46,543 bases of DNA from Casimicrobiaceae bacterium (GTDB lineage Bacteria; Pseudomonadota; Gammaproteobacteria; Burkholderiales; Casimicrobiaceae), in the NCBI GenBank assembly GCA_025056355.1, contig JANWWI010000013.1, forward strand, positions 1 to 46,543, read 5' to 3'. Position 1 is the first letter of the stretch. Each line of letters opens with the position of its first letter. A program made the position numbers and the translations under genes. Positions 17,164 to 25,456 of this stretch are shown one piece after another. Under the pieces are notes generated by a model. That model made no database searches. It saw only the letters and a list, made by a program, of their open reading frames with translations, and was not told where the DNA came from.

Positions 17164-17595
17164 ATGCCTTTTACCCATCGCTTGCGGGTGCGTTGGAGCG
17201 AGGTCGATCTGCAAAAGGTCGTCTTCTTCGCTCGTTACGCCGAGTACTGTGATTTGGCCTTCACCGAATTCATGCGCGAAGTGGGCTTGCCCGACCCCAT
17301 CGTGCAGCAGGCCGAGGGACGCGAGCTCTTCCTGCGCCAAACGACCGTCGAATACCTCTCCCCCGCGCGCTATGACGACTGGCTCTTGATCAGCGTTTCG
17401 ATCGAACGCATCGGGCGCTCGAGCCTGACCGTGCGCTTCGACATCGCACGCGAGCAAGCGAACCAAGCGCTGGCCCGCGCAGCGTTTGTTTATGTCTATG
17501 CCGACCCCGCCACCGGTCAAAGCGTGCCGCTGCCCGAGGGCTGGCGCAGGAAGCTTGCCGCTGGCGACCGCTTCCTAGAATCGCGAGTGGGTTGA
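17164..17595 (+). CDS. ybgC: YbgC/FcbC-type acyl-CoA thioesterase (hot-dog fold)
   Basis: A 143-residue hot-dog-fold thioesterase of the 4-hydroxybenzoyl-CoA thioesterase group, which hydrolyses acyl-CoA esters. The catalytic motif near the N-terminus reads SEVDLQKVVFFARYAEYCD with Asp15 in the position of the family nucleophile or base; the usual D-x-x-G-x-V pattern is altered to DLQKVV. The start ATG 17164 is only 1 nt after GAGG, an unusually tight spacing, so true initiation may be weak. No tol-pal genes follow, unlike classic ybgC. A hydrolase gene starts 20 bp after its stop; together they may process a CoA ester, possibly linked to the divergent aryl-CoA producing oxidoreductase. Confidence 0.85.
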   Translation: MPFTHRLRVRWSEVDLQKVVFFARYAEYCDLAFTEFMREVGLPDPIVQQAEGRELFLRQTTVEYLSPARYDDWLLISVSIERIGRSSLTVRFDIAREQANQALARAAFVYVYADPATGQSVPLPEGWRRKLAAGDRFLESRVG

Positions 17596-17615
17596 GCCCG
17601 CAACGCCTTCATTCC

Positions 17616-18275
17616 ATGCTTGATGCCATCACCCTTGAGCCGCCGGGTGCGGCCGATGCTGCCGTGATTTGGATGCACGGGCTCGGCGCCGACGGTCACG
17701 ATTTCGTGCCGGTTGTGCCTGAACTCGGTTTGCCTCCCGGCCATGGCATTCGCTTTGTCTTTCCACACGCCCCGATGCAGCCGGTGACGATCAACGGCGG
17801 CTATGTGATGCGCGCCTGGTACGACATCGTCTCGCCCGATCTCGAAGATCGCGCCGATGAGGCGGGCGTGCGGGCGAGCCAGCGCGAGATCGAAGCGCTC
17901 ATCGCCCGCGAGCGTGCCCGCGGCATCGACAGTCAGCGCATGCTGCTCGCTGGGTTTTCGCAAGGCGGGGTGATTGCGCTGCAGACGGCGCTGCGATTTC
18001 CCGAGCGGCTCGCCGGCGTGGTGGCGCTGTCGACGTACCTTGCCTGCGCGTCCTCACTGGGTGCCGAAGCAAGCGCTGCCAACCGTGACCTGCCGATCTT
18101 CATGGCGCACGGCAGCTTCGACCCGATCGTGCCGCTTGCGCTTGCCCAGCGTTCGCGCGCGCGGCTCGAAAGCCACGGCTACCGGGTCGAGTGGCATGAG
18201 TACCCCATGCCGCACTCGGTGTGCGCTCAAGAAATTGCCGACATTGCGGCCTTCCTGCGGCGGGTGCTGCCCTGA
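17616..18275 (+). CDS. alpha/beta-hydrolase, carboxylesterase/phospholipase family
   Basis: A cytoplasmic serine esterase of the carboxylesterase/acyl-protein thioesterase (abhydrolase_2) type. The catalytic triad is visible: Ser115 in LAGFSQGG, Asp169 in HGSFDPIVP and His200 in YPMPHSV. The oxyanion-hole segment VIWMHGLGADGHDF lies at residues 17-30. The length of 219 residues is typical. I used ATG 17616; a TTG at 17592 would overlap the ybgC-like stop. It has no signal peptide. The natural ester is unknown. The next gene (DUF1853) overlaps its 3' end. Confidence 0.9.
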   Translation: MLDAITLEPPGAADAAVIWMHGLGADGHDFVPVVPELGLPPGHGIRFVFPHAPMQPVTINGGYVMRAWYDIVSPDLEDRADEAGVRASQREIEALIARERARGIDSQRMLLAGFSQGGVIALQTALRFPERLAGVVALSTYLACASSLGAEASAANRDLPIFMAHGSFDPIVPLALAQRSRARLESHGYRVEWHEYPMPHSVCAQEIADIAAFLRRVLP

Positions 18276-19240
18276 CGCTGATCGAACAACTGCTTGCCGA
18301 GCTCAAGCACCCCGATGTGCGGGCGCTCGCCTGGGCGATCGGCTCGCCCTCGCTGTTTGAGCCCGCGCATCCGGCCTGGGCGGGGGCGCTGCTTGAGGAT
18401 GCCTGGGCCGAGCGCGAGCTTGCCCGGCACCTGGAGGTGCTCTGCGCGCTTGAGCGCGAACCGGCCGCGCTTGAGCAAGCCCTCGGCTCGGCACATCTTC
18501 CGGAGCCGCTTGGGCACCGCTTCGAACGGCTCGTGCTGTTCTGGCAGCAGCTGCGGCCGGAGGTGCGTGCCGCCACGCGCGGTTTGACCGTGCGCTCGGG
18601 CGGCCGGGTGGTGGGCGAATTCGATGTGGCAGTGCTGCGTGAGGACCGAGTGATCGAGACCTTCGAAGTGACGGTCAAGTTTTATTTGAATCTCGAACCC
18701 TCACGCGGCATGGCCGGGGTGCTCGGTCCGCGCGCCTACGATCGCATGGACGAGAAATTCGACAAGATGACCGGGCGACAGCGCCTGCTGGGCACAACCG
18801 CTGAAGGGCGCGCGGTTCTTGCACGCTGGGCAAGCGAGGTCACCGGGGAGGCCTTCGACCCCGAGACGCTCCTCATCGAAAACCATGCGCTTTCTCGCGG
18901 CTATGTCTTTCATCCGTTCCCGGATGCGCCTTATCCGGGTGAGCTTTCGCCGCGGCACGGTCGCGGGCTCTGGCAGACCGATGCCGAGCCGTTTCCGCGT
19001 GGGCACTGGCGGCTTCTTGCCGGGCGTGAGTGGCTCGGGCCGTACCGCGGGGCGGTGGCCGAGGCGGGGCTTCCGATCGATCCGCGCATGCCAAGAATGT
19101 TTGCCTGCCTCGAGCGCGAGCCGGAGACCTCGTCCTGGCGCGAACGCGAACGACGTTTTTTGCTGCGGGCGGGCTCGGGACTGTTGGCCGCGGCGGCCGC
19201 AAGCCATCCCGAGACCGTCAAATCCAGCGAATCCGCTTGA
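18221..19240 (+). CDS. DUF1853 family protein
   Basis: Function unknown. The family start HPDVRALAWAIGSPSLFEP and the central block GEFDVAVL...ETFEVTVKFYLN are recognisable. Asp135, Glu149 and Lys153 (counted from 18221) could mimic a D...ExxxK nuclease-like core; the family has been grouped with PD-(D/E)XK folds, which I recall but could not check. The start is uncertain. GTG 18221 lies inside the upstream hydrolase gene, with no Shine-Dalgarno sequence. A CTG at 18272 that overlaps the hydrolase stop is an alternative. The 3' end overlaps corA (convergent) by 23 bp. Confidence 0.75.
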   Translation: MRSRNCRHCGLPAAGAALTLIEQLLAELKHPDVRALAWAIGSPSLFEPAHPAWAGALLEDAWAERELARHLEVLCALEREPAALEQALGSAHLPEPLGHRFERLVLFWQQLRPEVRAATRGLTVRSGGRVVGEFDVAVLREDRVIETFEVTVKFYLNLEPSRGMAGVLGPRAYDRMDEKFDKMTGRQRLLGTTAEGRAVLARWASEVTGEAFDPETLLIENHALSRGYVFHPFPDAPYPGELSPRHGRGLWQTDAEPFPRGHWRLLAGREWLGPYRGAVAEAGLPIDPRMPRMFACLEREPETSSWRERERRFLLRAGSGLLAAAAASHPETVKSSESA

Positions 19241-20195
19241 ACCAGCCCCACACGCCGACCGAGGTTGCAAGCATCGCAAGCAGCGCAAGCGGGTAGCCGT
19301 ACGGCCACTTGAGCTCGGGCATGTGTTCAAAGTTCATGCCGTAGATCGTGCCGGTGATCATCGGCACGGTGAGCACGGCCCCCCAAGCGGCCAGCTTTTT
19401 GGTGGTTTCGCCTTCGGCCAGCGTGACCAGCGCCAGGTTGGTCTGTGTGGCGGCGTTTTGCAGATCGCGCAGGGTGTCGATGGCCGCTTGGATGCGCAGC
19501 GTGTGGTCGAGCACGTCGCGAAAGTAAGGCCGAAGCGGCTCGGCCATCACCTCATGCCGTAGCTCGAGCAGTCCCTGGCACACCTCGATCAACGGGGTGA
19601 CCACGCGACGCAGTTGGGTGGTTTCGCGTTTGAGCTCGTAGAGCTCCTCGATGGTCGAGCGGTTGTCGACACGCTTGTCGAAGATGCGCTCTTCGATGGC
19701 TTCGAGCGAGCTTTCGAGCCGGTCGAGCTCGGGGAACAGCCCATCGACCCAGGCATCCAGAAGCGTATGCAGCACCGCGCCAGGCCCGAGCGCCAGGAAT
19801 TCCGGCTCGCGTTCAAGCTGGGCGCGTAACGCAGCCACATCGAGCGGCGCATCATGCAGCACGGTGAGCAAAAAGCGCTCGCCCAGGTAGCAGTGCAGCT
19901 CGCCGCTTGCCAGCTCCTCGCCCCGCTTTCGCGCGGTCGACACGGACAGAAAAAGCGTTTTGCCGTAGTGCTCGAGCTTGGGGCGCTGGCCGCCGCGGTT
20001 CATGTCTTCGATGGCCAGCTCATGCAGCTCGAGCTCCTCCTGCATCGTGGCCAGAAGCGCCGCATCCGGCTTGGAAAGCGCGATCCAGACGAAGCTCCCC
20101 GGGGGCGGGTTGTTTGCGAGAAAGTCGCTTACGGCTGCCACTTCGAGGGCAGGCTGGCAAACTCCGTTGACGTAGGCGGCGCAGTGAAGCAGCAT
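19218..20195 (-). CDS. corA: CorA family Mg2+/Co2+ transporter
   Basis: CorA is a homopentameric channel for Mg2+ and other divalent ions. The 325-residue protein has a large cytoplasmic N-terminal domain with long helices and ends in two membrane helices. The hallmark loop YGMNFEHMPEL lies between them, and the C-terminus is positively charged (GWFKRIRWI). The ATG at 20195 is preferred to a TTG five codons upstream. It is divergent from a secreted phosphatase gene (53-bp gap) and convergent with the DUF1853 gene. Its neighbours release phosphate from organic esters that are often Mg2+ chelates, such as phytate, so joint function is conceivable but unproven. Confidence 0.93.
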   Translation of the reverse strand: MLLHCAAYVNGVCQPALEVAAVSDFLANNPPPGSFVWIALSKPDAALLATMQEELELHELAIEDMNRGGQRPKLEHYGKTLFLSVSTARKRGEELASGELHCYLGERFLLTVLHDAPLDVAALRAQLEREPEFLALGPGAVLHTLLDAWVDGLFPELDRLESSLEAIEERIFDKRVDNRSTIEELYELKRETTQLRRVVTPLIEVCQGLLELRHEVMAEPLRPYFRDVLDHTLRIQAAIDTLRDLQNAATQTNLALVTLAEGETTKKLAAWGAVLTVPMITGTIYGMNFEHMPELKWPYGYPLALLAMLATSVGVWGWFKRIRWI

Positions 20196-20247
20196 AAGCG
20201 CGTTCGGCAAGGCAAGTCAGTCACATCGACGGCTCGAAAGGATAACG

Positions 20248-20922
20248 ATGCGTTTAGCGCCGATGCTTCGAAGGGCTCCCGCGGCCGACGGTAGGCATGA
20301 GCCTCGGGCCCCGGATGCGCTCCTGCGCGCTCGCCGGCTGTGGTTTCGAAGTGCAATCGGCGTGGCGCTCGCAGGGGCGTTGTCCGGGCCGGCGTGCCTT
20401 GCCGCAAGCGATCTGCCGGCCTTTGAGCTGATCCGCCGGGGCGGGGTGGCCGTGCTCATGCGTCACAGCGAAACGGTGCCGGGCACCGGTGATCCGCCAG
20501 GATTTCGCCTCGATGACTGCTCCACCCAGCGCAATCTGTCCGAGCGCGGGAAGGCCCAGGCCCGGGCGCTGGGTGAGCGTTTCCGCCGGGCCGGCATTCG
20601 CTTTGATCGGGTGCTCACCAGTCAGTGGTGCCGCTGCCGCGACACCGCAGTGCTGATTGCGGGGCAGGCGGAGGACTGGCCGGCGGTCAACTCCTTTTTC
20701 GAGGATCGCTCAACCGAGGCCCGGCAAACCGCCGAAGCGCTCGCACGGCTCGCCACGCTGGGCCCGAACGAGCGCTGGCTCGTGGTGACCCATCAGGTCA
20801 ACATCTCGGCCTTGACTGGCGTGTTTACGCAGCAGGGCGAAGCGCTCGTCGTGCGTCCGCGGCGGGACGGCGATAAGACCGTGCTCGAAGTCCTCGGGCG
20901 GATACCGGTTTCCTCCAGCTAA
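20248..20922 (+). CDS. secreted histidine phosphatase, branch 1
   Basis: A member of the histidine phosphatase (phosphoglycerate mutase-like) superfamily, branch 1. A signal-like segment (about 34-52, FRSAIGVALAGALSGPACLA) suggests export to the periplasm. The catalytic motif reads LMRHSETV with His73 as the phosphorylated residue. Supporting active-site parts are the downstream TSQWCRC region and the second histidine in VVTHQVNIS. The subfamily is marked by GTGDPPGFRLDDCSTQRNLSE. The length is 224 residues. The start at ATG 20248 is not certain; ATG 20263 would shorten the n-region. Its stop overlaps the stop of a branch-2 histidine phosphatase on the other strand by 4 bp. The substrate is unknown. 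Confidence 0.85.
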   Translation: MRLAPMLRRAPAADGRHEPRAPDALLRARRLWFRSAIGVALAGALSGPACLAASDLPAFELIRRGGVAVLMRHSETVPGTGDPPGFRLDDCSTQRNLSERGKAQARALGERFRRAGIRFDRVLTSQWCRCRDTAVLIAGQAEDWPAVNSFFEDRSTEARQTAEALARLATLGPNERWLVVTHQVNISALTGVFTQQGEALVVRPRRDGDKTVLEVLGRIPVSSS

Positions 20923-22580
20923 AGCGCGGGACGGCCCGACACGGGTTTGTCGGGGGCGTAGCAGCGGCGCAGTCCCTCTAACGAGTAGTAGGCCGCATGC
21001 TTGCGATGCCGGGCGTGCGCGCAGGCCGCCTTGAAGGCGACCCAACGCTCGTTATGCAGCATGCGCACCCAGGCCCGCCCGGAACGGTCAACGAAGGTGT
21101 CCCACTGAATGTTGGCCGACATGGGCACGGCGCGCGCCGAGCGCCAGGGGTGGCTGTGGTAGCGATACTCTTCGGCCTCGGGCAGCGCATAGGCATCGCG
21201 ATCGAGTCCGAGCAGCAGGATAAAGGGCAGCACGATCTCCGCGTGCGAGAAGCGGAACTTCGCCCGCGGCGTGGTTTTACTGTTCGCCGCCTGGGCCGCC
21301 GCCTCAGCCTGAGCGAAGAAATCGCGCAAAAGTCCCTGGGCCATGGCGTAAGTCACCGGCGCCACTTCCGTGCTCGCGGGGCCCTTTTCGTAGAAATTCT
21401 CATGATCGTCGAGCTCGAAGAGAACATAGCGTGCAAGCGGGGAGAGATAGGCGCCGAAGTCGAGGCGAAGGTCGCGCTCGAATAGCGGTGCGATGATGGC
21501 AAGCTCGTAGAGGGCCTCGAGCACGCTCCCCGGATCGACGGGGCGTTCGAGCATGCGCGAGTTGGCGGCAAACCTCTTCGATGTGCCCGTTACCTCCGGC
21601 AGGTCGATTTCGACGCGCGCATCGAGCCTGAGCGTGCCTGCCTCGAGCCGTTCGAGAAAGGCGGGCTTGAACAGTGCCGCAAGCGTTGCTTGGGTGATGT
21701 GCGCAACGAGCGGACGCGCCCGAAACTGGGCCAGTCGTTGCTTGAGGCGCTCCGAGCCTAGGTAGCTTTGGTAGTTGCGGCTTGCCGTGTAGACCGCCGA
21801 ATTCGGATCGTCGCGGGATTCGGCACGGTCGGTTGCCGGTTCGAGCTTGTGGAAGTAGAGCGTGAAGCGATCAATGCCGTCGGGCTGGCGACGCGGCGCA
21901 TTTTCGGGGTAGCGCGTGTGGCCCGGCGTTGGCCGGATTTGGAGACGGGCCCCGGTGCTTCGCGCGACCTCTTGTTCGAGAGCGGCCAGAAATGCCCGTG
22001 CACTCTGGTCAGCACGTTCCACACCGGACCAGGCAAATTCAACGATGGGGGCCGTATCTGCGGTGGGGCGGAACAACTCGGCAACACGTTGGTGGAGGCG
22101 CTGAGCCAGCCCTTGCATCTCCTCGATGCCGAGCGTGGTCAGGTTGCCATGCCCCGGACGGGCAATCTCGGCGCGACCGGTTCCAAGTTGCGCTTGCGCG
22201 CGGGCGAGCGCCAGCACGTCGCGCTCGAGCGCTTCGCCAAGCGGCGTGAGGGCGCCTTCTTGCCGGGCGGCGCGCAAGACCGCGAGCAGACCCAAATCAG
22301 GTCCGGGGCGTGTAAGACCCCGGGAGCCGTGGCGGGCGACCATCTGCGTGTGCACGATGCGCCAGCCCGCGGGCACTGCCGGCACCGAGGCGCGCGAGGG
22401 CGCCGGATAGCGCGTCTTGGTCGCACAGCAGAGCGGGTCGGTTGCAATCGGGCTTCCGGTATGTGCGGTGGGCGTGGCCACCGTGGACTCGGCTGTGCGC
22501 GTGGCCGCTTGCGACGATGGCGCCGCGTTCAGAAGCGCGAGCAAAACAAGGCAGGCCGAGGCGTGAGAGTGTTGTTTCAT
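20919..22580 (-). CDS. secreted histidine acid phosphatase, MINPP/phytase-like (branch 2)
   Basis: A 553-residue exported phosphatase of histidine phosphatase branch 2. The signal peptide is residues 1 to about 25 (SACLVLLALLNAAPSSQA). The catalytic motif is VARHGSRG with His84, and the C-terminal motif is SHAE (His446-Ala447-Glu448). The HAE form, instead of HD, is typical of multiple inositol polyphosphate phosphatases, which degrade phytate. The start is ATG 22580. It is divergent from a TonB-dependent receptor (171-bp gap), which could import the products or the iron they chelate. Acid phosphatase on other sugar phosphates is the main alternative. Confidence 0.85.
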   Translation of the reverse strand: MKQHSHASACLVLLALLNAAPSSQAATRTAESTVATPTAHTGSPIATDPLCCATKTRYPAPSRASVPAVPAGWRIVHTQMVARHGSRGLTRPGPDLGLLAVLRAARQEGALTPLGEALERDVLALARAQAQLGTGRAEIARPGHGNLTTLGIEEMQGLAQRLHQRVAELFRPTADTAPIVEFAWSGVERADQSARAFLAALEQEVARSTGARLQIRPTPGHTRYPENAPRRQPDGIDRFTLYFHKLEPATDRAESRDDPNSAVYTASRNYQSYLGSERLKQRLAQFRARPLVAHITQATLAALFKPAFLERLEAGTLRLDARVEIDLPEVTGTSKRFAANSRMLERPVDPGSVLEALYELAIIAPLFERDLRLDFGAYLSPLARYVLFELDDHENFYEKGPASTEVAPVTYAMAQGLLRDFFAQAEAAAQAANSKTTPRAKFRFSHAEIVLPFILLLGLDRDAYALPEAEEYRYHSHPWRSARAVPMSANIQWDTFVDRSGRAWVRMLHNERWVAFKAACAHARHRKHAAYYSLEGLRRCYAPDKPVSGRPAL

Positions 22581-22751
22581 GCAACTCAGGGTCTTTGAAA
22601 GAAGGATTTGCGGCATCGAAGCGACGGTGAAACGTTACTGCAATGATCCTTCAATGAAATGAAGCGGTTTTGAACATGACCTCTTTCAACGAAGGGGTCG
22701 AGTCTCTGAGTTCGTCTCTCCCTCCCGTTTTTCACCGAGGCGCGTTCCGTG
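22581..22751. promoter_or_regulatory. shared control region between phosphatase and TonB receptor genes
   Basis: The 171-bp divergent gap is low in G+C compared with flanks. It holds an inverted repeat, GAAGGAT (22601-22607) with ATCCTTC (22646-22652), and two related 7-mers spaced by 4 bp, CTGCAAT-GATC-CTTCAAT (22638-22655). The 7-4-7 spacing is that of a Pho box (CTGTCAT repeats), but only 5 and 4 of 7 bases fit. GAGG precedes the receptor start. Confidence 0.35.
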
Positions 22752-25379
22752 ATGCGCGTCGGGTTTCTTTTTTGTTTTCCGATGCTTGATTCCATGAACC
22801 CGATTGCTTCGGCCTTTCTTTTGACCACCCGCTTGCGGCCCGCTGAGGCCGTTCCGCACGTGCGCACCACGCTTTCGCTAGCGGTTGCGGCAGCGCTTGC
22901 CGCATCGGCTGGGGTCGCTTCGGCGCAAACCCCATCGACCGCCGCGACAACGGTCGAGACAGTGACTCTGACCGGCCAGCGCGAGAGTCAGCGCCGGGCG
23001 CTTGCGATTCAGACCGAGGCGCTTACGGTCCAGCACGCGGTCAGTGCCGATGAGATTGGGGCGCTGCCGGACAAGAATGTCGCAGAGGCGGTGGCGCGGC
23101 TTCCCGGGGTTGCCGTGCAGCGCGATCAGGGCGAGGGGCGTTATGTGGTTGTGCGCGGACTGGCGCCGGAGCTCAACGCGGTCAGCATCAACGGGGTCAA
23201 CGTCGTCTCGCCGGAAAATGGCACGCGTGCGGTGTCGCTCGATGTGCTGCCCTCGGGGCTGATCGGTTCGATCCGGGTGCACAAGACCTTTACGCCCGAG
23301 CAGGATTCCAACGCACTCGGCGGCTTGATCGATGTGCGAAGCCTCTCGGCTTTCGATCTGCCGGCTGGAACCTTGAGCTTTGACGCGGCAGGCAGTTACG
23401 ACGAAAACTTGCGCAAAGTGAGCCCGTCGGGCAGCGTCCTCTGGGCTGATCGGTTGCGCGACGGTCGCCTCGGGGTCGTGGTGGCGGTCAGTGGCGAGCG
23501 TCGGCGTTTCGGTTCCGACAACGTGGAGACCGGGGGGCAGTGGAATGCGGGTCGCCTTGCGGGCTGGGAGCTTCGTGACTATCAGCCGACCCGCACCCGC
23601 AACGCCGTCGGCATCAACCTCGATTGGCGGCCGCACGCCGGCACGCAACTGTTCCTGCGCGGTCTGGCAAGCCGATTTACCGATAGCGAAATCCGCGACC
23701 GCCTCACGATCAGCAACATCGTGCCGGCCACCGGCATTGCCGAGGGGCAGGTCGCTAGCTCGGTACGCGCCGAACGGCGCTTGCGAGACCGCGAGTACAC
23801 CCGCTCGATCGATGCGCTTACCCTGGGCGGCGAGCATGCGCTGGGCGACTGGACCGTTGCTGCGCAAGCTGCGCTCAGCCGTGCCGGTGAGAAAACGCCG
23901 GAGCAACTCAATGACGCCCGCTTTCGGCAAAACGGTGTTACCGGGGTGAGCTTCACGGGTACCGAGGTTCCGATTCTTTCCGGACCTGCGGCACTGACCG
24001 ACCCGAGCCGCTACAGCCTGAACGCCATCACGCTCCAGCGCCGCGAAGGACGCGACCGCGAGCAAAGCGTGAAACTCGACATCACGCGGCGCTTCGCCCT
24101 CGGCGAGGCCACCGGCGAGGTGAAATTCGGCGGCAAGCTCGCCCGTCGTGAGAAGAACAACGACACCGAGCAGTGGAGCTATTCGAGCAGCAGCCCGACC
24201 AGCCCGAACTACTGGGGGCCGGGCAGCACCTCGATGAGTGCCTTCGTCACGGGTAATGTGGCGCGTTACCCGTTTGGCCCCTTCGGTCCGACCCTGTCCG
24301 CGGCCCTTGTGCGCGAGCGTGTGGCCGCGCTGCCGCGCGCGGGGGCGCGCAATCCAACCGCCTCGGCCACGGCCGACTTCGAGCTGGACGAAGACACGAG
24401 TGCCGCTTATGTGCAAGGCAGCCTCGACTGGGGGGTGGTGGATGTGCTGGCTGGTGCGCGCTTTCAGCGCACCGAATTCACGGCGGCGGGCTTCCGTGTC
24501 AGCGGCACGAGCATCCTTCCCACTCAAAGCGGCCGCAAGGAAGATGCCGTGCTGCCTGCACTGCATGCCCGGGTGGCCCTCGACCGCGCCACACAGCTTC
24601 GCGCCGCGCTCACCCAGTCGGCGGTGCGGCCTAATTTCGACCAACTCTCGCCGGGCATCGTTTTCGGCAGCGCAACCGAGGTGAGCTTCGGCAACCCGGA
24701 GCTCAAGTCCCTGCGCTCGACGAACCTGGATTTGGGCATCGAGCGCAAGCTCGGCAGCGACGGCGTGGTGTCGTTGAACGCGTTCGAGAAGCGCATCCGC
24801 GACTTCACCTACCAGACCAACCTCGCAGGGACAGGGCCTTGGGTCGGCTTTAGTTCGGCCACGACCTTCGTCAATGGCGACACGGCGCGTTTGCGCGGGC
24901 TCGAGTTTTCCTACGCCGATGTGCTCAAGCACCTTCCGGCCCCGTTCAATGGGCTGCTTGTGGGGGTCAACGCCACGCTCACTGAGTCCAAAGCGCGCGT
25001 GAGCCGGTTTGATACCGCAACACGCCGCTTCGAGGCGCGGGAGATCCGGCTGCCGGGTCAGTCGCGCACCATGCTCAATCTTGTGCTCGGGTATGAGCAG
25101 GGCCCGTGGAGCCTGCGTCTTGCGCTCAATCACAAGTCGCCTTATTTGCTCTCGCTCGGCAGCGATATCCTGGATGCCGGGCGGGACTTGTGGGTGGATC
25201 GGCAAAACCAGGTCGACTTGAGCATCAAGTACCAGGCCACGCGCTCGCTGCAGGTCTCGCTCGAAGTGGCCAATCTCAACGACGAAAAATACTACGTCTA
25301 CCAAGGCAGTCGTCCGTTCAACGCGCAGTACGAGCGCTACGGTCGGACGGTCCGCCTCGGTGTGCGCGTGAAACTCTAA
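22752..25379 (+). CDS. TonB-dependent outer-membrane receptor
   Basis: A TonB-dependent receptor of 875 residues, for energised uptake of a large or chelated nutrient. After a signal segment (about 40-58, SLAVAAALAASAGVASAQT) comes a possible TonB box (TVTLTGQRES). The plug domain follows (about 90-200, DEIGALPDKNVAEAVARLPG, VVRGLAPELNAVSING) and then a 22-strand barrel to the end. The plug pattern is that of the Xanthomonas/Caulobacter-type family (TIGR01782 style). GTG 22749 and ATG 22752 both follow GAGG; ATG 22794 would give a more usual signal peptide. The last residues are VRVKL, without the common terminal aromatic. The substrate is inferred from the divergent phosphatase gene. Confidence 0.93.
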   Translation: MRVGFLFCFPMLDSMNPIASAFLLTTRLRPAEAVPHVRTTLSLAVAAALAASAGVASAQTPSTAATTVETVTLTGQRESQRRALAIQTEALTVQHAVSADEIGALPDKNVAEAVARLPGVAVQRDQGEGRYVVVRGLAPELNAVSINGVNVVSPENGTRAVSLDVLPSGLIGSIRVHKTFTPEQDSNALGGLIDVRSLSAFDLPAGTLSFDAAGSYDENLRKVSPSGSVLWADRLRDGRLGVVVAVSGERRRFGSDNVETGGQWNAGRLAGWELRDYQPTRTRNAVGINLDWRPHAGTQLFLRGLASRFTDSEIRDRLTISNIVPATGIAEGQVASSVRAERRLRDREYTRSIDALTLGGEHALGDWTVAAQAALSRAGEKTPEQLNDARFRQNGVTGVSFTGTEVPILSGPAALTDPSRYSLNAITLQRREGRDREQSVKLDITRRFALGEATGEVKFGGKLARREKNNDTEQWSYSSSSPTSPNYWGPGSTSMSAFVTGNVARYPFGPFGPTLSAALVRERVAALPRAGARNPTASATADFELDEDTSAAYVQGSLDWGVVDVLAGARFQRTEFTAAGFRVSGTSILPTQSGRKEDAVLPALHARVALDRATQLRAALTQSAVRPNFDQLSPGIVFGSATEVSFGNPELKSLRSTNLDLGIERKLGSDGVVSLNAFEKRIRDFTYQTNLAGTGPWVGFSSATTFVNGDTARLRGLEFSYADVLKHLPAPFNGLLVGVNATLTESKARVSRFDTATRRFEAREIRLPGQSRTMLNLVLGYEQGPWSLRLALNHKSPYLLSLGSDILDAGRDLWVDRQNQVDLSIKYQATRSLQVSLEVANLNDEKYYVYQGSRPFNAQYERYGRTVRLGVRVKL

Positions 25380-25456
25380 GCCGAGCCGTTGCGTGCAGGC
25401 CGAGGGCGGCTCGAGATGGGGCCAGCCGAGCCGCTCGTCTCGGGCAGAATCCGCGC

